From Adiantum capillus-veneris (lineage: Eukaryota; Streptophyta; Polypodiopsida; Polypodiales; Pteridaceae), in assembly GCA_014529385.2 (NCBI GenBank), contig CM043945.1, forward strand, positions 153,451,741 through 153,515,740: 64,000 nt of DNA, given 5' to 3'. Positions within the stretch are counted from its first letter, which is position 1; the number at the start of each line of letters is the position of its first letter. Below the pieces are notes generated by a model. That model made no database searches and had not been told where the DNA came from. It was given only the letters and a program-made list of their open reading frames with translations. Shown here piece after piece: positions 24,405 to 36,224 of the stretch. The position numbers and the translations under genes are program-made.

Positions 24405-24589
24405 TATGTGCATGGTAACACATGTACATTGAGAAGAGGACTTCAACATACTAGTTTAGCGAGAGCACTATTAAATGAATTTGTGGATAACAACTCTGAG
24501 AAGATGCCACATAGAAGCAGAGGTGGCTAGGGGAAAGGGAGGGGGGGACCACTCTGACCTTTTTTCCCCCACTTTTTGGCCCGGATTAA

Positions 24590-24850
24590 AAAATACACTA
24601 AAAATTTCAAAATTTCAAAAAATTTCAAATTTCAAGTTTTCCCTCCTTAAAAGGTCCCCTAACCTATTTCATGGTCAAATAAGTATTTTTGACCTCCAAA
24701 AGTCAAAAACGTGCACTAAAAAATCCAAAAAATTAAAATTTTTCAAAAAATTTCAAAACATCATTTTCCACCCTCCAAAGTCTTTCCAAACCTATTCTAT
24801 AGCTAAAAGTGATTTTCTCTCTCTACAAACCCTTTTCCAAGCTCTCCATG
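24590..24850 (+). repeat. Low-complexity direct repeat
   Basis: Two copies of an A/T-rich segment (aatttcaaaaaatttcaaa type, then cctaacctatttcatggtca or a variant) lie about 135 bp apart. No gene is supported. Confidence 0.4.
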
Positions 24851-24879
24851 GCTGCAACAACCACATGCACTCCCTATAG

Positions 24880-26555
24880 TCCAACATTATCTCTCTACTA
24901 GCTTTCTCCCATCTCCATTGTAGCACCAAGCAAGCTTCTTCCCCATCTCTTCCCCTTGCCCACCACATAGTTCCACACCAAGCTAGCTCCTCTCCCTTCT
25001 CTCACCTCCATTACAGCATGAAACAAGATTCTCCTCCTTCTACTTTCATTCACTCGCACTACATGGAAACCTCTACTCCCGAAGGTGGAAAAAGCATCAA
25101 CTCACATGACTTGCATACCACAAGAACATGAGGTGTGAATAGTGCATGGGCATTGCAAGGATTCATCTCCAACATAAAGATAGAATGGTGAGAAAACTAC
25201 CCTTGTAGCTTACATTCAGAGCTTAAGATCATCTCCATCTTTAAGTTTATCATGCTGGAGGGAATTAACCTCTTTATGGCTTTCAATGTTTAGGCTTCAC
25301 ACCTCATAACATTGGGTGGTACTATTTTGTTGATGGCTTTGGTGCGCCATCTATAGTTTACTTATAGAGTCAACTTGTTTACTTTTGTACTTTATAACTT
25401 TGTGCTCACATAATCTGTTGTTTACTTACAGAGTCAACTTGTTTTGAGAGGACATGAGCAAGCAACCATGTGCAGAGATGGAAATCACCCTATTTTTGTT
25501 CCGTGAGGAACCTTTCACTACCGTGTTAAAAGATTTTGATAAGAATAGTAGGATTTTTGTAGAATCTTGAACCAATAGGTACTCTCTGGGAGCTCTTAGA
25601 AAAGCCATCCCTATAGTACTACTATCTTCCCTAGTGTCATAGACACACAAATCCTCGTGTATATGAATCTCTAGATGAGAAAGACAAATACTTGTAAGAG
25701 AAGCTTAATAGCAACAACATTATCTCCATTTGTAATTATTTTTATGAGGCTGGATTCCTCTATAAATGCAATATAAATATTTCTTTTTGTTAAATGGTGT
25801 CGCACTGAGTGAGAGTATTTTATTTAGATTACTGGAGTTTCATACAGATTTGAGAAATATTGTTGATTTTTTTGGATATTCTGATTTGCCTGTAAGATGT
25901 TTGAAGTTTTAAGTCTTAATCATTCCACCATGAAGAAATTCATGCAATATTTTGATTTCAGTTTAATCACTAATGGTTATTCTTATTAAGTGGATCATAA
26001 CCTTTGTCAAGATGTCCTTATTTGGGGATGTTGAATATATATCAATAGCAACATTTCAAAAGTTGAGAAAGCTAAATTCTTGCTTTCCAAAATGTTATTG
26101 TTTCCATACTATGCCTATGCCAAGCTTGACTTAGAGAAATGACAACTTGCGATGGAGGTGTAGATATATAGGGGTGAATTATTATTGATTCTGGTTTCAT
26201 CATATATATCATAAAGCCTTTGAGTTTCCACCTTTTTGAGTAGTGTTGACAAGTTTTTGGTATCAAACCTTCTTAAATATCCCTATTCATTCGCTATTGG
26301 TAGCTATTTATTTGGTATTGTTAAAGATCATACCGATAGCTATCACCTTGTGAACTTAATTGTTGAATTGCGGATTTGATTTTTACTATGTAGCTCATTT
26401 GGATAGAGAAAGTGTCAACATAAATTATAGATACATGCATTGTTAACATAGAAGATATGTATCACTCGAACCTATATAACTGCTAATCAAGAAACCTTTG
26501 GTCGGATACTATAACAATAGGGGTCACATGTGGTTTTAAATACCAAAGAAATGGC
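24880..26555. other. No gene seen
   Basis: Unique-looking, AT-rich sequence. Short open frames (none over 75 codons) show no recognisable domain. No RNA gene or mobile-element end was recognised. Confidence 0.5.
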
Positions 26556-27066
26556 TTAACCAAAACATTTCCAAGAACACGAGGTGAACACAAGGAAGTA
26601 AAAATTGGCTCCTTGTTTGGTTGATTTCTAGTGTTAAATGTTCTGAGTGCACAAAATTTGTGAGGCCTTTGACCTTGCGAGTTCACTAAAGTATATGTAA
26701 CATAGCACATGTGTTCAACAGAAGGGAATTTATATTCTTGTAAAGTTACAGAAACATGTGTAGGTAAGGCCTATAAGGGCTACTTTCAATCCATTGTGGT
26801 GAACGCACATGATATAGGAAAATTTGACATAGTGAATACTCCGGACATCAAACACTACAACTCTATCTCATGGCCATACATTAAAACAAAGCCCCTATTT
26901 GTCATTTTGAAGCCCCAGAGACCCTCAACAAGAGGGACCACAACGGCGCGTAGAATGCCCATCCAGGCACAAATAAGGACCAAGATATTTCCAAGAACAG
27001 GGGATGGACACAAGGAAGTAAAAAATGGTTGATAAGCATGATACAAGGTTTAGGTATCTGCCATTT

Positions 27067-27092
27067 GGGGGGGGGGGGGGGGGGGGGGGGGG
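27067..27092 (+). repeat. 26-base G homopolymer
   Basis: An uninterrupted run of 26 G lies between ccattt and agaggttgc. It could form G-quadruplexes and is a likely place for length error in assembly. Confidence 0.9.
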
Positions 27093-27264
27093 AGAGGTTG
27101 CTATGAACACATTAAACTGCCCAGTTCTATCTCATGGCCATGCATTAAAAGAAGCTTGTACTTGTCATTTTAGGGGCCCAGGGACCCTCAACAAGAGGGT
27201 CCACAAGGGCGCGCAAACTGGCCATCCAAAAATTCTATCTCATGGCTATGCATCAAAAAAAGCC

Positions 27265-27415
27265 TGTACTTGTCATTTTAGGGCCCCAGGGACCCTCAAC
27301 ATGAGGGGCCACAAGGGCGCGCAAATCAGCCATCCAAAATTTTTGGATGGCTGATTTGCGCGCCCTTGTGGCCCCTCATGTTGAGGGTCCCTGGGGCCCT
27401 AAAATGACAAGTACA
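27265..27415. repeat. Perfect 75-bp-arm palindrome
   Basis: Positions 27265-27339 and 27341-27415 are exact reverse complements around a single T at 27340. The arms are one unit of the local 109-bp repeat and its mirror copy, including gcgcgc and gggccc sites. Confidence 0.9.
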
Positions 27416-27418
27416 AGA

Positions 27419-29130
27419 TTTATTTTTATGCATGGTCATAATTCAAGTGTTGGACTTTTAGGCTGTTTTCAAGAGCTTCTAGTGTTCAATTGGCTCTGAA
27501 TTTGTCTGGGCTTGTCTCACATAAATTTGTTCATCTCGTCGCGCTCTTCGACTATCGTGTGATGCAAAAAAATCATATCCTACTCAGATTTTCCAAAAAT
27601 CAACGTGCAAGTTGGAAATTTCTTTAAAAATGATGTAAAACAGACATTTCTTACTTTTTCCTTAATCTACGGGCTCGAACGGGCATTAAAACCATGGAAT
27701 TTGAAAATACTCAGAGAACCAATGTTTTTTATTGTGTTAAGGACTGCATTTCCTACATACAAAACTTTCTCAAAATCTCACCCTAACACCTTCAAAAGTA
27801 GCTTCCAAGGAGTGCCCTCGATCAAAAATTGAAACTGAAGGAAAACAATCAGACTGAACTCCTAGACTGTGTACAAACTTTAAAATAACCAAAATTTCCT
27901 TTTAAAAAAAGTTATTGCTAAAAATTTGAAAATAGACCACCCTTAGACTTCCCACAATGATAGAAATCAAAAGGTTCACGGAGAGGTCTAGTGCCACAAG
28001 TGCATGGTAGGAATCTAATCGAGGCTTATTCCGTCAAGATCTCTTATACTTTATTATGTCTTCTCATGTACAATCTTACCAAACAAAAACAAACTTACAC
28101 TTTAAATGACTACAAATTTTATTTAACTTATCAAACAATCTAAAATATGGTAGACCTAGAGTGCTCTTACACATCAACAAACAAAAAAGTCCTAATTTCT
28201 TCTCATTAACTTTGATAAACATACATCTGTGAACACTTTACAAGGAGTAGTATGGTCATAGTTCTTACATCCATTCCATGACATGGTATGCTCCTGGGGT
28301 GACCTATCACATAAAAATATCTTTGGTAGGAGTGCCCTCATGTTAGGAAAGAGTGTGTTGCTGCTGATGAAAAGTTTTTGCATTGTCCTACGAGGGATCT
28401 CTTCATGTCAGCATAATGATTTTTGGTGTAGTGGGAGCCACATTACCGCTGAGGAGAGCTTTGTGCCACCGTAAAAGCTTCATGTTATGCCAGTTCCTTG
28501 AGCCATTCTTGCAAACAACACCACTCAACTAGCATAGCAAGAGGTCACCTTGTAACAAAAACATGTATGAATTCAACATTTGCAAGCTATATAATGAAGA
28601 CACTTGTTAAGTATATGTTGTACAAATTTTCAAGTATTTCTATCTAGCTGGGAATAAACAATATAAAAATATACATTAGGATGAGACTACCACCCCTAAT
28701 AAACATGGATTTGAAGCACCTACCTGCAAGATGTAACAAAGAAGACTGTTTTAGAGGAAAAGTGGTGACACTTGGCCTCTCTAACCTGCAGCCTTTCACT
28801 ATTTGTGCATAAAAGCAACCTTTGTGCCAAGCACTACAAAACAAGTAGAGGCAACACCTTAGACTTCAAAGTTTATGATAAGAAGAACACAATCAAAAGT
28901 AAGAAGTATATTGTTACCTTACATAAAGGGGTGTTTTATTCAAATATGTGATGGTATTGGCAAGATATTGAAGAATCGTCAACATTCATCTCACCGATGG
29001 TACGACGTTCCTGGGATGACCTCTACTCACCCTCACGTACGGCCTTCGATGCAAACGTTGCGAACAAGAAAATATGTATGCATACAATTTGTGATGTCCT
29101 TGAGCACCATGGTAGCTGTTGCATGAGGAA
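27419..29130. other. No gene seen
   Basis: AT-rich sequence. A frame at 27605-27832 (75 codons) lacks any recognisable domain, and other open stretches are shorter. Nothing further is supported. Confidence 0.45.
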
Positions 29131-29133
29131 GCA

Positions 29134-29385
29134 AAGGATGAAAAGAGAGAGGGGGGAGGGAGAGAGAGGAACATGGGAGAAGACAAGGGGGTAGTGGGGG
29201 AGAGAGAGAGAGAGAGAGAGAGTGGAGAAGGAGGAGAGAAGGGGGCAGGGAGGGAGAGGGAGGAACATGGGAGGAGAGAAGGGGACAGTGGGAGAGAGGG
29301 AGAGAGGGGAGGAGGAGGAGAGAAGGGGCAGGGAGGGAGACGAGAGGGAGAAAGGAGGGAGGAGGAAGAGAGAAGAAAGGTTTTT
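29134..29385 (+). repeat. Polypurine (GA-rich) block
   Basis: About 250 bp is almost wholly G and A on the + strand (aggggggagggagagagagg type, with a (GA)n stretch at 29201-29222). It is followed by T and G runs. Open frames across it are composition artefacts. 29386-29789 after it holds no gene. Confidence 0.85.
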
Positions 29386-29789
29386 TTTTTTGGGGGGAGT
29401 TTTTTTTTGAAAAATTGGACTTTTAGTGCTTGTAAGTTTAAAAAAATGTCAAAAAATACTTTTTTGATATGGATATATGTTGGGGGGGAGTTTTAAGTCA
29501 AAAATAAGTAAAAATAACTTTTTTAAAAAAAGTCAAATTTTGGCTCTTAGTGATCCACATTTTTGATGATGTGGCCACACCTCTTTACTCCCTTCACTTT
29601 CAAAAAGCTAGAGAGAGAAGGTGACCTCCTAGGTCCACATCCTACATGTGTCTAAAAAAAAGGCTAGAAAAGCCTATTCAAAACTAGCTTCTTGAATGCC
29701 CTTGTCCCCTTCACCCTACACACCATTAGCCTTAATCCCTAAAAATTAGGATTCCTTACAAGGCCCATGCAAGGTTCATATTTCTCCTA

Positions 29790-31529
29790 ATGCACATGGC
29801 ACAACAGAAGAGTTGTAGGCACTTATATTATGCATGGCACACATATTCAGAAATTGAACCACAAAAGTATGTTTGTATAATCCATGATAAGTTGGATCAA
29901 AAGAAGACATCCATTCCTAGATTACGCATTGTTCCTATGGGTGTGGATTCAGGATACAATTTGCAGGTGGATTTGATAGGTATGATCAATCATGGCCATG
30001 GATAAAGTCATTATGGTCACTTTGTCTTGAATGGTTTGTGGCCAGCTGATCCAAATCTTACAATTGGCTCAATTGCTAATTGTTTACATAACTTAGAGGG
30101 GATAGATAAGCATCCTCTTGGTGATCTAGCAACAAATAGACTACCAAGGAGTAGTATCTCTCTACTACATGCTTTGAACTCAAGGGATGCTTTAGACCAC
30201 CACAACTTGAGTGATGGAAAAGAGCCCATCGTGCAACCATCGGAAGCTACAGAAGCGGAATCGGAGACAACATTTTGTAAGTTGCTAGAGAACTTCTTAC
30301 TACATTTGGATAATTGTGCAGGGGAAAACAAAAATCGATACTTATTTGCCTATTTTTCAATGCTTGTTGCAAGGGGTGTTTTCAAAACCATCCAACTAGG
30401 ATTTTTGATGGTTGGGCATACACATGAGGACATAGATTCCATGTTCAATAAGTTTTCAAAAACATTGAGAGTTACACAAACATATACTTTGCCACACTTG
30501 ATGGATACATTACGAAATAGTTCATCTTCATCTTCGGCCCCATTTTTGCTTGAAAAGATCCCCGATTTCAAGCAATGTTATGATGGTTATCTTTGTGATG
30601 GACAAGGCATACTTGTTGGACATTCCAAACCACTTCAATTCAGGTTTTTTATGCAAGATGAGACACCAATGATGTAATATAAGGCACATGTAGGTGTATG
30701 AAGCTGGAGTGGAAGCATTCTCCTTTGGAAAACTAACATAGAAGGCAATCCAATGTTGCCACATGGAGATCCACCTTTGGTGCCAATGGCAGAATATGTC
30801 AAGGCTCATGAAGAAGTGATTTTAGGGTTGAAGAATTATTTTATATTTTGGCAAAATCTAGGGAATGGTTCAAATGTGCCACAGTATTATAGAACTGTGA
30901 TAGATTACCGGAGTAAGGTGATTGACGAGCTTGGAAAAGAAACCATATCAGAGAGAGACTTGTATGAAAAATTTTGGCCAACAACTCAGGACTCTTGTCA
31001 CCTACAATCCACTACAATAATCTTATAAAAAGAAGCACAAAGATTCCTAGGCCTTGAAGAATTGAATGATCATTTTTGTGGTCCTCAACGGGATAGACCA
31101 ATGGAAGAGTTTGACCCTATGTCTTCTGATGTGCACCAAGGTGACTTTGTTATGCTAGCTCCAAGTGACATGGAAATCTATCCAGTTTGGCTCGCAATGG
31201 CTTTATCAGACATTGATAATGAGCCTACATCACCAAAATACAAAATAATTTTGATTCAATATTGGGAACCTTGTGTAGTAAAGAGTGGGATGACCGATAC
31301 TCAAGCTTACACTAATTGCTGGAAGGGTTTTGGGGCTATCAACTGGAAGGACCCACAAGTGTGGGAAACGGTCGATGCAATTGTTTGGTCATGGAGACCT
31401 AGCAAAGAAGGACCATTTTCTAGAATTAAGATTCCAAAAAGGCATGCTCTAAAAGCTAAAGCAAGTCTTGCTCATGCACATCAACCACGCTTGGATCAAA
31501 ATTTGGATATGGCATCAAATTTGGAGTAG
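29790..31529 (+). pseudogene. DUF7869-like protein, one frame with four nonsense codons
   Basis: A single frame of about 580 codons is readable end to end, interrupted only by stops at 30003, 30675, 30699 and 31026; no frameshift is needed. The centre carries LHLDNCAGENKNRYLFAYF (about 30303-30360) and FLMVGHTHEDIDSMFNKFSK (about 30402-30460). This Asp-Asn-(x)-Asn-K/R and G-H-T-H-E-D-I-D pattern recalls the plant DUF7869 family, suspected to be of transposase origin. The C-terminal part has FWPTTQD, HQGDFVMLAP and a basic tail (KIPKRHALKAKASLAHAHQ). In-frame stops without indels suggest young inactivation or low selective drift. The true function is unknown. The start is taken at the first Met of the open region; the gene may begin further upstream. 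Confidence 0.55.
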
Positions 31530-32495
31530 ATTATGCGGAGCTTCTATTGTGACTATAAGAGTCAATTTTGTAAACAAGATCTCTAGTTGTATCAACCTTT
31601 CTTTCTTTTATTTAATTAAGAGAGCTTCTTCAAATTCATGCTTTGTTCATCCTCTTGACTTTTGGTGTTTATCAACGCCACAATCCAATAAGATTTTCAC
31701 TCTATCTTATCAACAAGTTTGTCTCCTGTTTTCCCACTTTAAGTTGGAAATTCCCAAATTACATGAATTTGGTCAATTTGGAGATTCCCATAATGCGGGA
31801 TTTCTACCATAATACCTAATATGGTCTTAATGTACAAAGTCCTCTCTTTCACGAAGCATGTTGGACTAGTTGCGTTGTTAAAGTGAAGGAGGGATAGACA
31901 ATGGAATGAGGCATGGTATAGAAATCATACATCACAAGGGAAATCATCTCAAATGAAACTCTCATCACTAAATTTTTATGCTTTGAGAACTCCCAAGAAT
32001 GAAAAAAATTTCAACGGTGCAAGTCTTGTATTATCAACTTTCTTCCCGACATTGGTATCTTACACAATGTGACATGTCTTAAAATGAAAGCACAAAAGTT
32101 CATATTTGGAAAGAGGCTCTCTTCCCATTTGTTTGGAATCTAAGAGACAACATTGTTGCACGTTCTTCATGTTGCATCTATATTTTGAGTCGTCCACATT
32201 CGATAAATTACAATTAGTTATGTAGGTATCAATTAAACATAACATTAATACCAACAACCATGCTAGATAAACTCTTAATTGAAGAAAGGCATACCTCCTA
32301 AAAACTTTTTTCATATCCAACAAATCTTCACTAGAGAAATTAATGTAAAATATGTATGTATTTTGTATATTTATTTGTGAGCAAGTTTGGCAAGAGTTGC
32401 CCTAATAAAGAGAACTTAAAGTGCGAGTGCATTTAAAGAGCTAGTGTATGAGGATTACTAGCTTGCCTTTGAAATCCATTTATGCTAAGGGGGAC

Positions 32496-32498
<3 letters not shown>
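31530..32498. other. No gene seen
   Basis: AT-rich sequence after the DUF7869-like remnant. Only short frames without domains are present. Confidence 0.45.

Positions 32499-32561
<63 letters not shown>
32498..32561 (+). repeat. (GA)n microsatellite
   Basis: About 31 uninterrupted GA units. 32562-33350 downstream shows no supportable gene. Confidence 0.9.
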
Positions 32562-32569
<8 letters not shown>

Positions 32570-33351
32570 ACAAATAACTAAGGTGAAATAAGACGTGCAG
32601 GACCTAATAAAACTTGTCAGTACACACTCTACATTGAATTGACATCATTACAAGTCTTTCAATTTTGAGCTCAAACTCATATCCGTTGAGTCTTTTTGAG
32701 ATGTTAACAAGGTACTTTGTGGAGGATTGGTTGTGCTCATGTAGGTTCTTTGTTTTCAAGGCTTGCATTGAGGCTATATGGGAATATTGTAAATACCTAA
32801 ATTGTGAAGACTTATGTTGTTTTAGTTTTGCTTTTGTTTTACAATCACATGCTATTCTCGTTTAATTACCTCTTTCAAAATGCTTTTTCCAATCAACTTC
32901 CTCACTCAACCGAGTTTACATGGGAAGAGTTTTTGAATGTCCAAATGTGCGTTCTTAGAAACTTTCTCCGAGTTAAGACACAAACATCATATGTGCTCCT
33001 ACTTCTTGAGTCATGGGCTCTCCATTTTACGCTATGGGCATGGTGGGTATTGTGGAGTACGTGATAAAGATGCGTCAAAACACGTTGCATTGACCTCCTA
33101 CAATTTCTTGGAAAGCAAGAAAAATTAAAGTCCAAAAGACACATAAAAGAAAGCTCTTGAGCACAAGATGATTCAAAGACATAAAGGCGCGGTTTGGGAG
33201 ATATATGGAATGCATTGCTAATGGTGCCTGAATAGACTCTCGAGTGAATCAAGCTTTTTTTCTCTACAACACCTCTCTTGTGATATAGATCTAAAACATG
33301 CACTTTTTTTTTTAAGACTCCACAATCTCAGAAAATTTCTCCAACGTGTAG

Positions 33352-33801
33352 CATTAGGTGAAATTTGGACTCACAAAGGGGCCCTTTAAGGAGTTTGACT
33401 TTACCTCTCTACCAAAATGGGTGCATGGATAAATTTTTGCAAACAAACTCCAAAGTTGGCGGAGGTTTGACAGTTAGAATATCCTCTTCAAGATCGTATC
33501 TACTAATATATAGCATGCCATGATATTCCTCATATTTTAAAAGATTATTTTTTTGATTCACTTAGATTCCAACAGAGTTGTCATATCATAGGTGAATTAA
33601 AAAAAGAATCTTGTAAAATATGAGGAATCTCTTGGCATGCTATATATCAGTAGATAGAGATTGAAGAGGACATTCTAATGTCAAACCTCCACCAATTTTG
33701 GAGTTTTTTTGCAAAAATTTATCCATGCGCCTGTTTTGGTAGTGAGAGGTAAAGTCAAACTCCTTAAAGGGACCCTTTGTGAGTCCAAATTTCACCTAAT
33801 G
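33352..33801. mobile_element. Foldback MITE, about 450 bp
   Basis: The left end CATTAGGTGAAATTTGG and the right end ccaaatttcacctaatg are reverse complements. The match continues for roughly 210 bp inward on each arm (for example tttatccatg paired with catggataaa, and agcatgcc with ggcatgct), leaving a centre of about 25-30 bp near 33565-33592. Arms differ at scattered positions. No coding region is present. No clear target duplication is visible next to the ends. Confidence 0.75.
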
Positions 33802-33959
33802 AACATACTTGATGGATGCACCCTTCACTTTTCATCTCAAAAGTTTTGATGCATTGTTTTTTTTGGGGCAGGGGGCTAATTTAGTAATTCTAAACCCGTA
33901 CCGATGGCTTCAAGAAAGAATTCTAACTTTTTTGGGATCTACATTTATACAGTCACTTA

Positions 33960-35010
33960 CATACATGGATGCAAGCAAACATCGTCCCTTGAATAAATGA
34001 TCATCTCAAATCCTTTCCCTATTACCTTGAGAGTGAGGTTAGTGCCAACTGATGAGGTCGTAACTTCTTGCTCAAGTAACTTATTTCTATGCCGACACAC
34101 ATCAGAGTTCCTCAGTGCTAGAGCTGCAGCTGCAGACTCTACGTAAGAAGCTGCTAACGCCATGGATTGCAAAAATGCCTTTTGCTCCTCATCCGAGCTA
34201 CAATAGCAAGAGTGAGGTGCATAGTGTTGGGCTACTCAGGTGGGTGCAACATTGGGATGCAAGAATAAACAGACAAGATTTTCCTTGCAGCACGTAGGGT
34301 CAAATGTGATAATTTGCAGGTGGCACCTCCTGCAGTTGGCCGGTGTGAGACCAACATCAAGCTGACCAGCAACGAATTCCTCGGGTGCCAGCCAAGTTTT
34401 GTATGCAAACCAGTTGAGAATGTAGCAGATCTATGCAGAGAAGGGCCTCCAAAATCCAAGGCCAAAAATGCCTTCTGCTCCTCATCCAAGCTACAGTAGC
34501 AGGAGTGAGGTGCACGTGTTGGGCTCCTCAGGTGGATGCAGCATTGGGATGTAGGAATAAATATAAAACATTGTCCTTGATAATTTGCGAGTGGCACCTC
34601 TTGCAGCTAGCAGGAGTGAGGTGCACATGTTGGGCTCCTCAGGTGGATGCAGCACTGTGATGTAGGAATAAACAGAAAACATTGTCCTTGATAATTTGTG
34701 AGTGGCACCTCTTGCAGCTAGCCCATGTGAGGCCAGCATCAAGTTGATCACTAAGGATTCCCTGGGTGCCAACCACATTTGAATGCAAACCAGTTGAGCA
34801 TGCAGTAGGTCCATGGAGAGCAGGGCCTCCAAATGCCAAGGCTGCCCCAATGTCCACCTGAATGAGATCAGCAATGAAATCTCTCTTGCTAATGTTGTAG
34901 AGTACCTTCTCAATGCAAAGGACACCATGGCATTGTGGGTGCAAAAAGGGGCCTTCACCCAAGCTTGCTTCCCCCGCCATCACCCTTGCACCGTCGCCAT
35001 CCATTTGAAA
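33960..35010 (-). pseudogene. Unidentified gene fragment with internal duplications
   Basis: Read on the minus strand, 35004-34639 gives a 121-codon open stretch starting MDGDGARVMAGEASLGEG. The following text is present in diverged direct copies: FGGPALHGPTACSTGLHSN (about 34840) against FGGPSLHRSATFSTGLHTK (about 34420), and DEEQKAFL twice (about 34460 and 34170). The segment ending in a HPPEEPN-type stretch occurs three times (near 34640, 34530 and 34250). No known family is recognised. The pattern fits a gene piece with tandem exon-scale duplications, then decay. It could also be noncoding repeat with chance open frames. Confidence 0.3.
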
Positions 35011-36068
35011 ACAAATGCTCGAGCAACTCTCTCTCTTGTGCTTCCATTTTGAGCTTCAAAATCAGAGAAAAACTTAAATGTTCACACAAAATTCATAGGA
35101 AATCTGTTGTTCTCTTCAACTTTCAAGCTCGCTGACCATCCAGACACGCGCGGACGGCTTGCATGCTCATCAGTAATTGGAGAATAAATTGTTGTATTCA
35201 TTTTCTTCACTCATTGTACATCTTCAACTATTTATCACTTTTATAGATGAGCCCACAAAGTCTCCACGTGCATGCGGACGCTTTGCCTGCTCTAGTTGTT
35301 GCATGCCGGGTGAGGGATTTGCGACAAGCAATCTTTGATAGGGCGTGAGCTATACCAAAATAAGGGATGGACAAGCCTACAACCCATCCACGCGCGCAAA
35401 CAGTTTGCTTAGAGGTTGCAATATGGACATCCATCAACTATAAGTGAGATGAAAAGTTGTAAGCTACAAAGGAAAGGTAATTGATAGCAAGATGGTTGAA
35501 GCTCAACACCTTTACCCTTGTCCCTTGATCGAGGTCAAGCAACATATGTAGCATTTTGAAGCGAGTAGGCTACACTATTGGGATGTGAGGCAAAAGAGCT
35601 ACGCTATTGTGGGGTTTGAGAATGAGGGCTTTACAAGCGAGAAACATTATTATTGGGCTACACAAAGCGATTTCAAATGTTGATTAGCTGAGGGAAATTA
35701 GAAGATCTTATGCTATTGTGGAGATCAGTGCACATCAAATTTTTGCACATTGTGCCCAAAGAGAGAGAGTTATCGAAGATCTTGTTTTGGTGGCCTATGA
35801 GGGTCTGAAGCTTTGAGATGGACAGTTAGTTGCATCAAGTTGCAGCAATGGGATGAAGTTTGAAGACATGCAAGGAAGAGTCTCTTTTGGTACATGATTG
35901 TGAATGTAACAGCTGTCACAAATAATGAAGGTATGCCTGTCAACAAGTGGTTTGGCACACCTTGTTGCTATGAACAAAAGGACTTAGAGAACTCAAAATT
36001 CTTGAACCAATTTACAAGTTTTGTTAGCCTCAACCAAACTAAAATGTTGTCTCATCTTGAGAAGAAGG
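35011..36068. other. No gene seen
   Basis: Mostly AT-rich. A motif like cacgcgcggacggcttgc recurs in variant form near 35143, 35264 and 35390, hinting at an old repeat. Nothing else is supported. Confidence 0.4.
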
Positions 36069-36220
36069 TATAGAGGTTACATCTACACTTCTTTCTATAT
36101 ATATAGAAGACTTTATTTTTTAGAATCCTAGCTTGATGAAGGCAGTATAGAGGTTACATCTACACTTCTTTCTATATATATGAAGAACTTATTTTTTTAG
36201 AATCATAGCACTAGTGTTTA
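36069..36220 (+). repeat. 78-bp tandem duplication
   Basis: The text gtatagaggttacatctaca followed by cttctttctatatatat occurs at about 36069 and again at 36147. Both copies end in a run like attttttagaatc. Confidence 0.8.
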
Positions 36221-36224
36221 TGAG

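Larger units (their letters stand above)
26560..27418 (+). repeat. Tandem and inverted copies of a 109-bp repeat
   Basis: A unit beginning ctatctcatggccat and containing ccagggaccctcaac and acaagggcgcgc occurs near 26862, 27126 and 27233. The last copy is followed at once by its own reverse complement (27341-27415). A second short repeat (atttccaagaacac, gacacaaggaagtaaaaa) occurs at 26568 and 26988. Confidence 0.75.

Noticed and set aside
27025-27354. Open frame through the G run giving poly-Gly
   Set aside because: It is created by the homopolymer and the 109-bp repeat, with no gene context.
29119-29496. Long Glu/Arg/Gly-rich open frames
   Set aside because: They follow from the purine-only composition and occur in more than one frame.
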